A stretch of DNA of 64,000 nucleotides, from NCBI GenBank assembly GCA_965243175.1, contig OZ251532.1, positions 2,914,001 to 2,978,000 on the forward strand. Direction: 5' to 3'. Made by a program: the position numbers and the translations under genes. This document shows positions 20,964 to 29,650 of the stretch, in pieces (positions within the stretch are counted from its first letter, which is position 1; each line of letters opens with the position of its first letter). The DNA comes from VXYL01 sp965243175 (GTDB lineage: Bacteria > Pseudomonadota > Gammaproteobacteria > Pseudomonadales > Azotimanducaceae). The notes under the pieces are model-generated. The model did no database searches. It was not told the origin of the DNA and saw only the letters and a program-made list of their open reading frames with translations.

Positions 20964-21944
20964 ATGTACGAAGACGATATCTGCCGCGTTGCCTTCGCCG
21001 AGGCCGTCATGGTGCGCCACTTGCTGGCGCTGCTGCCGAACGACGTCGCCGCCCAACTGGATCCGAGTCGGCTGCGGCGCCTCTCGACGGAGCACGTCGG
21101 CACGGATGGCCAAAGGCGGCGCGCCGACATGTCGTGGGCGGTGGGCATTCGCGGCCAGCAAGCGGAAGCGCTGCTGGCGCTTGAGTTCCAAAGTGCGCCG
21201 AACCGTCGCATGACGCTGCGCATGGCCGTCTACACCGCACTGCTGCTTCAGGAGGTGGCTGCGGAAGGCCGATCCGACGCCCTGCTGCCCTGGGTGCTGC
21301 CGGTGGTGGTCTATACCGGTCGCAGCCGCTGGCGACCGGCCACGCTGGTCGAACTGACGGCGCCGGCGCCAACCGGTTGGAGCGCCCAACAACTGCGCTT
21401 CGAGCTCCAGTTGCTCGACGCCGCGACGCTCAAGGCGGAGCTTGGCCTCGTCAACCCTGCCGCGGCACTGCTGCGGCTGCTGGCGAACCGCAGCGCCGGA
21501 GCGCTGCCGGCGCTGACCGCAGCGCTGTTCGGCCAGCTGCGGCGGGAAGCGCGGGTGGGGTTTCGGGATCGGCTGGCGCGTGCCATGATGCGAATGCTGA
21601 TCGCCCGCTTCGGCAGCGACCGAACGGACGACCGGCATCAACGACAGCTGCAGCAGGCGCTGCGCACGATGGAGGAACCAAGCATGCTGGCGGAAGCAGT
21701 GGAAGAGTGGGCAGCGGAAGCACATGCCAAGGGCCTGTCGGAGGGCGGCATCGACGTGCTGCGGCGCATAGCCGTGCTGCGGTTTGGTGTCGCTGCCGGC
21801 GATAGGTTCGGCCAACTGCTGTTGGGCGAGCATGACCCCGACCGGCTGGCGCAGGTCGGCGATCTGATGGGCGAGTGTGCCAGCGCCGATGAACTGCTCG
21901 GCCGGGTGCGCCGCTTGTTGAAGGGCGGCAACGGCGTTCGCTGA
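20964..21944 (+). CDS. Rpn-family recombination-promoting nuclease/putative transposase
   Basis: 326 residues from ATG 20964. The N-terminal PD-(D/E)xK core is visible as RRADMSW with Asp55 and ALLALEFQS with Glu74 and Gln76, followed by the MAVYTALLLQEV helix. The middle is Leu/Ala-rich. The C-terminus (near 265-326, DVLRRIAVLRFGVAAGDRFG then DELLGRVRRLLKGGNGVR) matches the DUF4351-like tail of the family. E. coli RpnA-type proteins are DNA endonucleases that promote RecA-independent recombination; some act in phage restriction. Its last 290 bases are duplicated just downstream as a broken copy. Confidence 0.75.
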   Translation: MYEDDICRVAFAEAVMVRHLLALLPNDVAAQLDPSRLRRLSTEHVGTDGQRRRADMSWAVGIRGQQAEALLALEFQSAPNRRMTLRMAVYTALLLQEVAAEGRSDALLPWVLPVVVYTGRSRWRPATLVELTAPAPTGWSAQQLRFELQLLDAATLKAELGLVNPAAALLRLLANRSAGALPALTAALFGQLRREARVGFRDRLARAMMRMLIARFGSDRTDDRHQRQLQQALRTMEEPSMLAEAVEEWAAEAHAKGLSEGGIDVLRRIAVLRFGVAAGDRFGQLLLGEHDPDRLAQVGDLMGECASADELLGRVRRLLKGGNGVR

Positions 21945-22490
21945 AAGAGTCTCCGAGCGGTAGACGCGCCTACAACGCTATCGGCGCTGCAGGAGGTGAT
22001 GGATATCCATCGCTAGGGGTGAAGCGCTGCTCGTCCCCGTCGGACCGCGGCGGACGCGCACGATGGAGGAACCAAGCATGCTGGCGGAAGCAATAGAAGA
22101 ATGGGCGGCAGAAGCATATGCGGAGGGCTTTCGGCAAGGCTGGTTGGAGGGCCTTCCAGCAAGGCCGGTTGGAGAGCGGCTTGGAAAGCACTCAGCTGCT
22201 GCGGCACATAGCCGTGCGGCGGTTTGGTGTCGCCGTTGACGACGGCTTCGGCCAGCTGCTGGCAGGCGAGGACGATTTCGACCGGCTGATACAGGTGGTC
22301 GATCTGCTGTGCGAGTCCGCCAGCGCCGAAGAACTGCTCGCCCGGGCGCGGCGTTTGTTGAAAGGTGGCAACGGCGTTCGCTGAGGGGTCTCCGAGCACT
22401 AGACGCGCTTGCGACGCTATCGCCGTTGCAGAAGGTGGTAGCGGTCCACCGCTAGCGGGCCGAAGCGCTGCTCTTCGCCATCGGGCCAGC
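21660..22490. repeat. Degenerate tandem duplication of a convergent gene end
   Basis: Segment 21660-22046 recurs at 22053-22490. A run of 37 bases is identical (21662-21698 and 22056-22092); the rest is diverged, with a net 46-base difference in length. Each unit holds the 3' end of the Rpn gene followed by the 3' end of the leftward CRTAC1 gene. The order is therefore full Rpn gene, CRTAC1 fragment, Rpn fragment, full CRTAC1 gene. The junction lies near 22046-22056. Confidence 0.8.
22064..22384 (+). pseudogene. Broken duplicate of the Rpn nuclease C-terminus
   Basis: From ATG 22064 the frame reads MEEPSMLAEAIEEWAAEAYA, nearly the same as the full gene, then EGFRQGWLEG. An apparent extra C at about 22152 shifts the frame and leads to an early stop. 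In the shifted frame the protein resumes as FQQGRLESGLESTQLLRHIA and runs to RRLLKGGNGVR, the same end as the parent. The extra repeats (EGFRQGWLEGFQQGRLESG) resemble the Gly/Glu repeats seen in longer Rpn relatives, so the remnant may preserve an older, longer tail. No nuclease core is present. Confidence 0.75.
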
Positions 22491-24081
22491 GTACCCGCAT
22501 GTACTTGGGGGCGTCGTCGTCGCCAAGGCCGAACAGCAGGCGCGGGTCGTTGGCCGATGCATAGCTGCCGTCCGTGGCTCCGCGTTGGCGGCGGCAGGGG
22601 TGGGATTCGAGCCAGGCGACCGCGCCCGCCACCGGCTTGCCGGCCGCAGCGAGTTCTGCGCCGAGCCAATGTCCGCTTGCGGAGTCGTTGCGGAACAGGC
22701 GCGCTGGGCCGCGGTTGTTCGCCACGACGATGTCCACGTCACCGTCGTTGTCCAAGTCGCCGAACGCGGCGCCGCGGCTCACTTCCTCCAGGGCGAAAGC
22801 GGCGATGGCGCGTTGTTCCAGGTAGCGGCCGTTGCCGTCGTTTACCCAGAACTGGTTCGGTTGCCGCAGCGCCAATCCGAGCGTTCCAGGCGCTTGGCCG
22901 GCGACATCCGTCACTGCGCCGTTGGCGCTGAACAGGTCGAGATCGCCATCGTTGTCCGCGTCGAACCAGCCGGTGCCGAAGCCCGTGTAGGGGATGCTGC
23001 CAGCGGCCACGCCGGCACCGTTCGAGCGGTCGACGAACCAGCCACTGCCGTCGTTCACGTAGAGCGTGTTCGTCTGCACCGCGAGGTGGGTCATGAAGAG
23101 GTCGATGTCGCAGTCGGCGTCGAAGTCCTCGGCGGCAACGCCCATGCTCGCTTCCACCATGCCGTCGCCGTTCACCGCCACGCCGGCCAGCAGCGCTTGG
23201 TCGCGGAACGTGCCGTCGCTCCGGTTGATCCAAAGCAGGTTGTCGTCCATGTCGTTGGCGACGTAGACGTCGATGTCCGCATCGCCGTCGAAATCCTCGG
23301 CGATGACGCCAAGCGCGGCGCCGTTCGCCTTGCCGATGCCGGACGCGGCGCCGACATCCGCGAACCGGCTGCCGCCCAAGTTGCGGTAGAGCCGGTCCGC
23401 GGCGCTCGGATAGACCACCGGCGAACAATAGCTCGGCGCGCCCGAGTCGTCGGTGCAGGGCTTGTGGCCGTCCAAGGCGAACGCCACGTAGTTGCCGACG
23501 TAGAGGTCGAGCCTGCCGTCGCTGTCGAAGTCGGCGAAGCTCGCGCTCACGGACCATGCGTCGCCAGCGACTCCGGCCGCGTCCGTGATGTCGCGGAAGC
23601 GCCCGCCGCCGATGTTCTCGAAGAGCTGGTTGGGGCCGTAGTTGGCGACGAAGACGTCCAGGTCGCCGTCGTTGTCGATGTCGCCGGTGGCGATGCCCAT
23701 GCCGTAGCCGGACGCGCAGATGCCGGATGCGGCGGTGACGTCCACGAAGCGCGCCTCGCCGTCGCGCCCGACGTTGCGGAACAGCCGGTCGCAAGGCAAT
23801 GCGCCGGAGCGGTCGGCGAGCGGCCCGCCTTGCACCATCCAGACGTCGAGGCGTCCGTCGCCGTCGAAGTCGAAGGTCGCGGCGCCGCTGCCCATGATCT
23901 CGACCAGCCAGCGTTCGCCAGCCATGCCGTTGTCGTGCTCGAACAGCAGCCCGGCGGATTCCGCGACATCGTTGAAGCGGATCTGCGCGGTGGCCGAGAC
24001 GGTCGCTGCCAACGCCACGCCCGAAAGCAACGCGGCCAAAGCTCTCGGAGCGCTTGCGGTCATGGCTTGCCGGAGTCGCAT
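22417..24081 (-). CDS. Secreted FG-GAP/VCBS repeat protein, CRTAC1 family with UnbV-type tail
   Basis: 554 residues from ATG 24081 (ATG 24063 is an alternative). A signal peptide ends near VSATAQ. At least eight FG-GAP repeats are seen, each with a calcium-binding DxDxDGxxD-like core: FDFDGDGRLDVW, GDIDNDGDLDVFVANYG, ADFDSDGRLDLYVGNY, EDFDGDADIDVYVAN, FDADNDGDLDLFSANG, GDLDNDGDVDIVVANN. These build a beta-propeller. The terminal MRVRWPDGEEQRFGPL is the ASPIC/UnbV motif. Such proteins are exported and bind ligands or surfaces; no enzymatic role is evident. It diverges from the 24140 gene and converges on the Rpn remnant. Confidence 0.87.
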   Translation of the reverse strand: MRLRQAMTASAPRALAALLSGVALAATVSATAQIRFNDVAESAGLLFEHDNGMAGERWLVEIMGSGAATFDFDGDGRLDVWMVQGGPLADRSGALPCDRLFRNVGRDGEARFVDVTAASGICASGYGMGIATGDIDNDGDLDVFVANYGPNQLFENIGGGRFRDITDAAGVAGDAWSVSASFADFDSDGRLDLYVGNYVAFALDGHKPCTDDSGAPSYCSPVVYPSAADRLYRNLGGSRFADVGAASGIGKANGAALGVIAEDFDGDADIDVYVANDMDDNLLWINRSDGTFRDQALLAGVAVNGDGMVEASMGVAAEDFDADCDIDLFMTHLAVQTNTLYVNDGSGWFVDRSNGAGVAAGSIPYTGFGTGWFDADNDGDLDLFSANGAVTDVAGQAPGTLGLALRQPNQFWVNDGNGRYLEQRAIAAFALEEVSRGAAFGDLDNDGDVDIVVANNRGPARLFRNDSASGHWLGAELAAAGKPVAGAVAWLESHPCRRQRGATDGSYASANDPRLLFGLGDDDAPKYMRVRWPDGEEQRFGPLAVDRYHLLQRR

Positions 24082-24127
24082 GGGGTGCCAAGCGCGAGTG
24101 TAAGCGGGTGCCGCGCCTGCCGTGCGC

Positions 24128-24133
24128 TACAAT
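24128..24133 (+). promoter_or_regulatory. Candidate -10 box (TACAAT) for the 24140 gene
   Basis: TACAAT is six bases before ATG 24140, which lacks a ribosome site. On the opposite strand a TACACT lies about 15 bases before the CRTAC1 ATG, so this 58-base spacer probably holds back-to-back promoters. Confidence 0.4.
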
Positions 24134-24139
24134 GGCGCG

Positions 24140-25378
24140 ATGGTTGGTGGACGCCACGCGCTCCTTGCGTTTGCGCTGGCGCTTGCGCCGGCCGCCCTTG
24201 CTGGCGCCTTCGCAGCCGCGCAATCCTCGGAAGACTCCGCTGTCGCCGCGCTTGCCGACGTGCGAACGCAGATCGACGCCCGCGAGTTCGCGCAAGCGGA
24301 GGCCAACGCGCAGACGCTGGTCGGCGCCATCGAAGCGGACTTGGGCCGCTACCACCCGACGCTTGCGGAACCGCTGACGCTGCTCGGCGACGCGCGCATG
24401 CGCCTGAACGACCACTCCGGCGCATTGGAAGCCTACGACCGCGCCAAGCACATCGTGCGCATCGGCGACGGCGTGCAGGGGCTCGCGCAGTTGCCGCTGC
24501 TCTACCGCGAAGCCGCTGCCCTGGTCGCGCTCGGCGAACGCGGCGCCGCCAACGACCGCCACGAGTTCGCCTACAGCTTGGAGGCGCGGATCTACGGCGA
24601 GGAGGACGACCCGAGGCTCATCCCCGGCCTCTATCGACTCATCGACTGGTACCGCCACAACTACAAGTACCGCGCCTCGCAAGTGCTCTACGAGACCGTC
24701 ATCGCCACCGCCAAGGCGAGCTACGAACCGGACGACATGCGCGTCATCGAGGCGCTGCGCGGCTACGCCTCCACCTACCGCGACCGGCGCTTCGGCGGGC
24801 GCGCTCCGGGTCGCGGCGGCTTCCGCGCCTGGCCGCCCGGCTATCCCCGCGACCCGCCATGGTACCAGAAATCGACCTTCCGCCGTGGCCGCCAGGCGTT
24901 GCGCGAAGTGTTGACGCTGGTGGAAGCCGCGTCGCACACGACGGACGTGGACGTCGCCGCGGCGATGGTCGAGTTGGCGGACTGGAATCTGCTGCACTAC
25001 GAATACGGCGTGGCGATGACCTACTACCGACGCGCATGGCGGCTGCTTACGCCGCATCCGGAACTGCGCCGCCGCGTGTTCGAGGAACCCACGGCGCTGT
25101 TTCTGCGCCTGCCGATGGATCCGGCTGCCGAAGCGGGAGGCCGCGGCAGGGCCATGGACGGCGTGGTGCAGTTGGCGCTCACCGTCACCCATCGTGGCGA
25201 CGTGGTGGGGCGTCGCACCCTGCGCGCCGAACCGCGCAATCTGATGGAGTTCAAGGTGCGCCGCGCGGCCAAGCTGGCGCGCTACCGCCCGGCCTTCCAA
25301 GACGGCGACCCGGTGCCGCGCCGCGACCTGAAGCTGGAGTTCAACTACAAGTACCACGCCGGCATGGCCTTGCGCTGA
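24140..25378 (+). CDS. Exported helical-repeat (TPR-like) protein, unknown function
   Basis: 412 residues from ATG 24140. Residues 1-28 are a signal peptide (LLAFALALAPAALAGAFAAA). Paired helices of TPR type follow: AREFAQAEANAQTLVGAI, HPTLAEPLTLLGDARMRLND and HSGALEAYDRAKHI (about 44-105), then a second block after YGEEDDPRLIPGLYRLIDWY. A Pro/Gly/Arg-rich linker near 225-245 precedes further helices. The C-terminal part (VVQLALTVTHRGDVVGRRTL) resembles a TonB-C-like strand pair often attached to such repeats. The divergent partner is the CRTAC1 protein; a joint envelope role is possible but unproven. Confidence 0.6.
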   Translation: MVGGRHALLAFALALAPAALAGAFAAAQSSEDSAVAALADVRTQIDAREFAQAEANAQTLVGAIEADLGRYHPTLAEPLTLLGDARMRLNDHSGALEAYDRAKHIVRIGDGVQGLAQLPLLYREAAALVALGERGAANDRHEFAYSLEARIYGEEDDPRLIPGLYRLIDWYRHNYKYRASQVLYETVIATAKASYEPDDMRVIEALRGYASTYRDRRFGGRAPGRGGFRAWPPGYPRDPPWYQKSTFRRGRQALREVLTLVEAASHTTDVDVAAAMVELADWNLLHYEYGVAMTYYRRAWRLLTPHPELRRRVFEEPTALFLRLPMDPAAEAGGRGRAMDGVVQLALTVTHRGDVVGRRTLRAEPRNLMEFKVRRAAKLARYRPAFQDGDPVPRRDLKLEFNYKYHAGMALR

Positions 25379-25416
25379 CGCCTGCGGCATCGGTGGCGCA
25401 GGCCGCTCGGAGCCCG

Positions 25417-26535
25417 TCAGATGCGCCCTTGACGCCGCAAGAGTGCGAGGTGGTTGCGGACGTTGTCGTGCTCGAAGTAGGCGTCCTGTAGATGACGGCG
25501 GCCGCTGCTCGTGATCGGCGTTCGGGCGTGCAGCACGCGGTGGCCGGCGGTGAGCAGCACTTGGCCGGCCTCCAGACGCAGCCGCGCCATCGTCGCCGGG
25601 TCGTTCAAGCGCAACGCCAGTTCCCGGAAAGCCGCGTAGAACTCGGCCAAGCGCGGTTCGTGGAGCGGCACCCGCTGCATCAGCTGGTTGGAGAAGCGCA
25701 ACGTCCGAAGGGCGCCGGAGACGTCCAGTTCGATGGTCGGCGCACACGCGCTGGTTTCGTTCTCCGCATCGAACTGGCGAAACGGCACCGGCACCGTGCG
25801 CAGCACGTCGAACATCCGCGGCTCTTCCCGGCGCAAGCGTTCCAGCACCCGGAAGCCGTCCACGAGACCGGTCTCGCCCCCAGCGCATTCGTTGGCGAGC
25901 ATGTGCAGCGCCTGCACGCTCGGCGGCCATGCGTAGCTCACCATGTCGTTGTGCGGCGGCACGTTTTCGCGGGTGTGGGCGATGTTGTAGCCGCACGGCG
26001 AAACCTCCACGTTGTGGATGCGCTCGAACAGCACTTCGCGCACCGGCCCAAGGCGCGGCGCCAGATCTTCCAGCGTCCCCGGTTCCGTTGGCGCCTCGGT
26101 GAGCAGGCCAGCGCCCGTGGCGAGGAACCGTTCGATGAACGTCGCCGCCTCGTGGTCGTCGCCTAGAAAGCGGACGAAGCCCAAACGGTGCGGCTCGAAT
26201 CCACCGTCCCAATAGCGCAACCGCTGCACCGGCCGATGCAGCAAGGGAATCAGCGCCGCCAAGGAGAACCGGCTGCGATGGCCGTCCGGCCATTCAACGG
26301 CCATCGCCTGCTCGCAACCTTCGCCCTCCAGGCCTGCGCGAGCCGGCTTGACATCCGCCGCCACGGTGAAGATCTGAAACCGCTTCTCGCCGGTCTGCCG
26401 GACGACGCAACGCTCGCAATCGCAGTTGTGGCGCAGCCAGAGGTGCGGAATGGCGGTGGTTTCGCCACCCCGCCATGCGACCTCCACCGCGTGGTCGGTC
26501 AACGCAACGCCGAGAGCCACCGCATACGCACCCAT
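25417..26535 (-). CDS. Gamma-butyrobetaine hydroxylase-like 2-oxoglutarate/Fe(II) dioxygenase
   Basis: 372 residues from ATG 26535, with GAGGTG eight bases upstream. The N-terminal domain has LWLRHNCDCERCV followed by the TGEKRF stretch, the zinc-binding DUF971-type domain of gamma-butyrobetaine and trimethyllysine hydroxylases. The TauD-type core has HNDMVSYAWPP with the His-x-Asp iron ligands, and GHRVLHARTPI with the distal His and 2-oxoglutarate Arg. The likely reaction is the last step of carnitine synthesis, but related enzymes hydroxylate other betaines. No carnitine genes are adjacent. The 183 bases to the next feature hold nothing recognisable. Confidence 0.82.
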   Translation of the reverse strand: MGAYAVALGVALTDHAVEVAWRGGETTAIPHLWLRHNCDCERCVVRQTGEKRFQIFTVAADVKPARAGLEGEGCEQAMAVEWPDGHRSRFSLAALIPLLHRPVQRLRYWDGGFEPHRLGFVRFLGDDHEAATFIERFLATGAGLLTEAPTEPGTLEDLAPRLGPVREVLFERIHNVEVSPCGYNIAHTRENVPPHNDMVSYAWPPSVQALHMLANECAGGETGLVDGFRVLERLRREEPRMFDVLRTVPVPFRQFDAENETSACAPTIELDVSGALRTLRFSNQLMQRVPLHEPRLAEFYAAFRELALRLNDPATMARLRLEAGQVLLTAGHRVLHARTPITSSGRRHLQDAYFEHDNVRNHLALLRRQGRI

Positions 26536-26718
26536 CGCAGCACCTCGAAGCCAGTTCGCCCGGCGAATAATGGTGACGAACATGGACGTGTCAAGCGTCC
26601 CGCTCGCAAGTTTTTCGAGGCGAGACGACCGGCGCGTGGATGCCGATCCGCGCCATGTACGGCGTGGAATTCCGCTCGTGGCGCTACCGCTCGGGCTCGC
26701 TCCGCGCTGCGTGGAGCG

Positions 26719-29544
26719 TCAGCCTGGTTTCCTGCCGAGCCGTCGGTAGCGGCGGGCGAACGCCTCGCGGCCGCCTTCCATGATCTCGCACACTTCCTCG
26801 CGGATGTCGCCGTCCTGAAGCGAGCCGGATTGCCCGACCACGCACTGGCCGTTGGCGAAGCGCAGCACGTGCACCATCTCGGCGTCGCCGTTCACGACGA
26901 TGTTCGGGTTGTGCGTGACGACGATGATCTGTCGGCGCAGCTTGTTCTCGCGGATCTGGCGGACCACCAGGTCGTAGATGAGGTGGTTGTCCAGATCGTC
27001 CTCCGGCTGATCGAGCACCAGCGGTTCGTCGCCGTGCGCCAGCAGGAACGCCAGCATCGCCGCGGAGCGTTCGCCGGCGGACGCTTGGCCGATCGGACGA
27101 AAGCCCTTGCCGTCGCCGGCCGGACTGTGTTCCACCATCAGGTCGTCTTCCGGGAACTAGGTGAGCATCTTGTCGAGCAACTCCGGCTGCCTGTTGAACT
27201 CGCGCTGGAAGTAGTTGTTGAAGTGGCCGCGGAAGTCGCCCTCGCCAGCGCAGGCGCGTTCGATGCGCTGCTTGAGTTCCTCGATCCGCCGTTCGAGTTC
27301 TGCGCTTCGCGGTCCGCTCTCGTCGGGCAAGTCGGCCAGGAGTTCGGCGACGATGCCTCGCTCCGTTTCTTCGCCTTGGTCGCCGTCGGGCGCCTCGGCA
27401 AGGATGTCGTCCTGGAAACGATCGTCGGTAATGCCGAGTTGCTGGCGCAGCGAACGCTCCACCGCTCTCGGGTCGAAGCCGTAGCGGCGGATGGCGATGC
27501 GCACGAAACGGTTGCGCGTCAGGGCCGCCGAAAGGAAACGCTCGCGGGCGGCGGAGATCGCTCGCCGAGCGTCGAGGACGCTGCCGCGTTGGGCGCTGGC
27601 CACCTCGGCGAGCCGTTGGCGTTCCTCGCGCAGGGAGTCCAGGCGCTTGCGTTCGTCTTCCAGCAAGGCGCGATCCTGGATGAGCTTGTCGTATTCGCTG
27701 GGATCCGCAACGCCCGCGGCTTGCAGATCCTCGACCAATGCCTGGTAGTCGCGGCTGGTCTTGTCCACCGCCGATTGCCAAGCCGACGCGGCCAGTTGCG
27801 TTCGCTGTTCCGCCACGGCCTGGCGAAGGCGAGCGGCGCCTTCGCGCAGGTGTTCGGCCGTTGTCGCGACGGCGCGCCCGAGCCGCGTCAAGGCGGCAAC
27901 GGCTTCTCGATCTTCCGCGCTCGAAGCGAAGACGCCGTCCGGCAGGTCGTCGAGTTCGAGGTCTTCGGCAGCGGCATCGACGCGGTCGGCGGCGGCTTGC
28001 GCCGTGTGCAGCTGGTGCTCGGCGACGCGCCGTTGCCGTTCGCGTTGCCGGTACTCCGTCAAGACCGCTTGATGTCCGGCGTCTTCGAAGCGGGCGAGCT
28101 TGCGCTCCACGTCCCGCATGTCGACGAGCAAGCTCTCTTCGCGGCGCAGGCGCTGATCGATTTCCCGAATGCGCGCCCGCGAGGAACCGAAGGCCGCGCG
28201 GGCTTCGTCCAACGTTCTGCGCTGCTCGGCGACTCGCGCCGCGTCGTCCACCACTCGCAGCAGCGCCTGGTTTCCACCGGCGAGCTCGGCGATCTGCCCT
28301 TGGCTGAAGAGGCGAAGCGGAAACCACTGCGGCGTGACCGACTGCGACGGCGACTCCTTCCAACCGTTTTCGTCCCGATCCTCGACGACGACGCCTTGGG
28401 CGTCCTGTCGCCAATGCACCCGGTGGCTCACCTCGTCGCGCTTGACGACGCAGCGCACCGCGGTGGTAGGCGTCAAGCCGCCGCGATCCTGTCGATCCCT
28501 CGGCAGCCGGTCGAACTCGCGAAACGTGAAGCCCGGCCCGTTGCGTTCATCGCCCAACTCGTGCTGCCGCCTGGCGGCGAGCCGCAGCGCGTGGAGAACG
28601 GTGGACTTCCCCGTGCCGCGCCCGCCCACCAAGGCGTTGAGCCACGGGCTGAACTCCACCTTGGCGACAGCACCGTGGCCCATGTAGCGAGCGTCTTCGA
28701 CTTCGATGGCTTCGATGAGATGCTTCGGGGTGCCGAAGGGATCGAAGGATTGCGCGGCATCGCTGCGCCGCAGTGAAAAGTCGCCGCCATCGAGCAACGC
28801 AAGACGAAGCCCCTCCAGCGAGGGGGCGGCCATCTTGATCCAAGTGAAGCGAGAGCCGGGGAGGTGGGAACCATCGGCGCCGTTTGGATGGTGCGAGTCC
28901 GATCCGACGACTTCGGCCCAGCGGAGCTTGCGGTCCTTGTAGAGTTGCGGCCTTTCGTGCGTCGGGTCGACCACTTCGAGAGCGAACAGGCCATCCGTTT
29001 CGAGCAACGGCGCCAAGCTGTTGCCGCTGAGCTTCCAAGCGCCGGCAGGGCCGTCGACATGGGCGAGAATGGGCACGCCGCCGGCCTCGCGGATGGCTTC
29101 GACCACCTCTATGGGCGAACACTTCGCAGCCGATTCGCTGGCGCCTAGCTGGCCTTCGTATCCCACTTTGGCAAGCAGCGCACGGACGTCTCCGGAATCG
29201 CTGCCCACTCTGAGCACCGCCAGCACATGGACACCGCCGTTCGCCGTGATCTCGACGCCTGGGAACAGCGTCAAGGGGCGGTAGTCTTCGTGGTCTTCCG
29301 CCTCGAAGGCCGCCAACGCCTCTTGCAGTCGGTCGATCCAAGCGCCGGAGTTGTGGTCCGTGACGGCCACGCAGTCGATGCCTGCCCGCATGTAGCCCAG
29401 CAGCCAATCGCGCGGCGTGATTCGCCTAAGCGCTGCCTGATCGGGCCCCTTGCCGTAGTCCACGGACGCCGGCGTGTGGGTGTGCAAGTCGAACTTCCAC
29501 CAACGGGCCCCGGGGAACGGGAAGCAGTCATCCGGCTTGGTCAT
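26719..29544 (-). pseudogene. PHP-domain plus coiled-coil ABC/SMC-type ATPase (TrlF/Ppl-like), split by an in-frame amber codon
   Basis: The first part is 795 residues from ATG 29544 with AAGGAG seven bases upstream. It has all PHP metal motifs (FDLHTHTPASVDYG near 21-34, VTDHN, GVEIT, LAHVD, GSDSHH), Walker A GGRGTGKST near 308-316, and long coiled coil from about 450 to 760. TAG at 27157-27159 ends it. In the same frame, six codons later, ATG 27138 opens 139 more residues with the ABC signature SAGERSAAM, Walker B LVLDQPEDDLDN and switch THNPNIV. The whole would be about 941 residues. The ATPase halves are separated, so either the gene is dead or two products reassemble; GGAAGA seven bases before ATG 27138 could allow re-initiation. 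Relatives include the anti-phage Ppl type. Confidence 0.82.
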
Positions 29545-29650
29545 CTTCGGCTCCTTATAGGGCAACTGGCTTGCTCTGGGCAAGTCGCGGAAGGGCGAGC
29601 ACATGCCGCGCGAACCAGTATGATGAGTCCTCCCGCCAGCGCCGCAACGC

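Noticed and set aside
22585..25491. Long open frames of about 970 and 1180 residues on both strands across the CRTAC1, 24140 and BBOX-like genes
   Set aside because: They are rich in Arg, Ala and Gly without domains and run opposite to or out of phase with clear genes.
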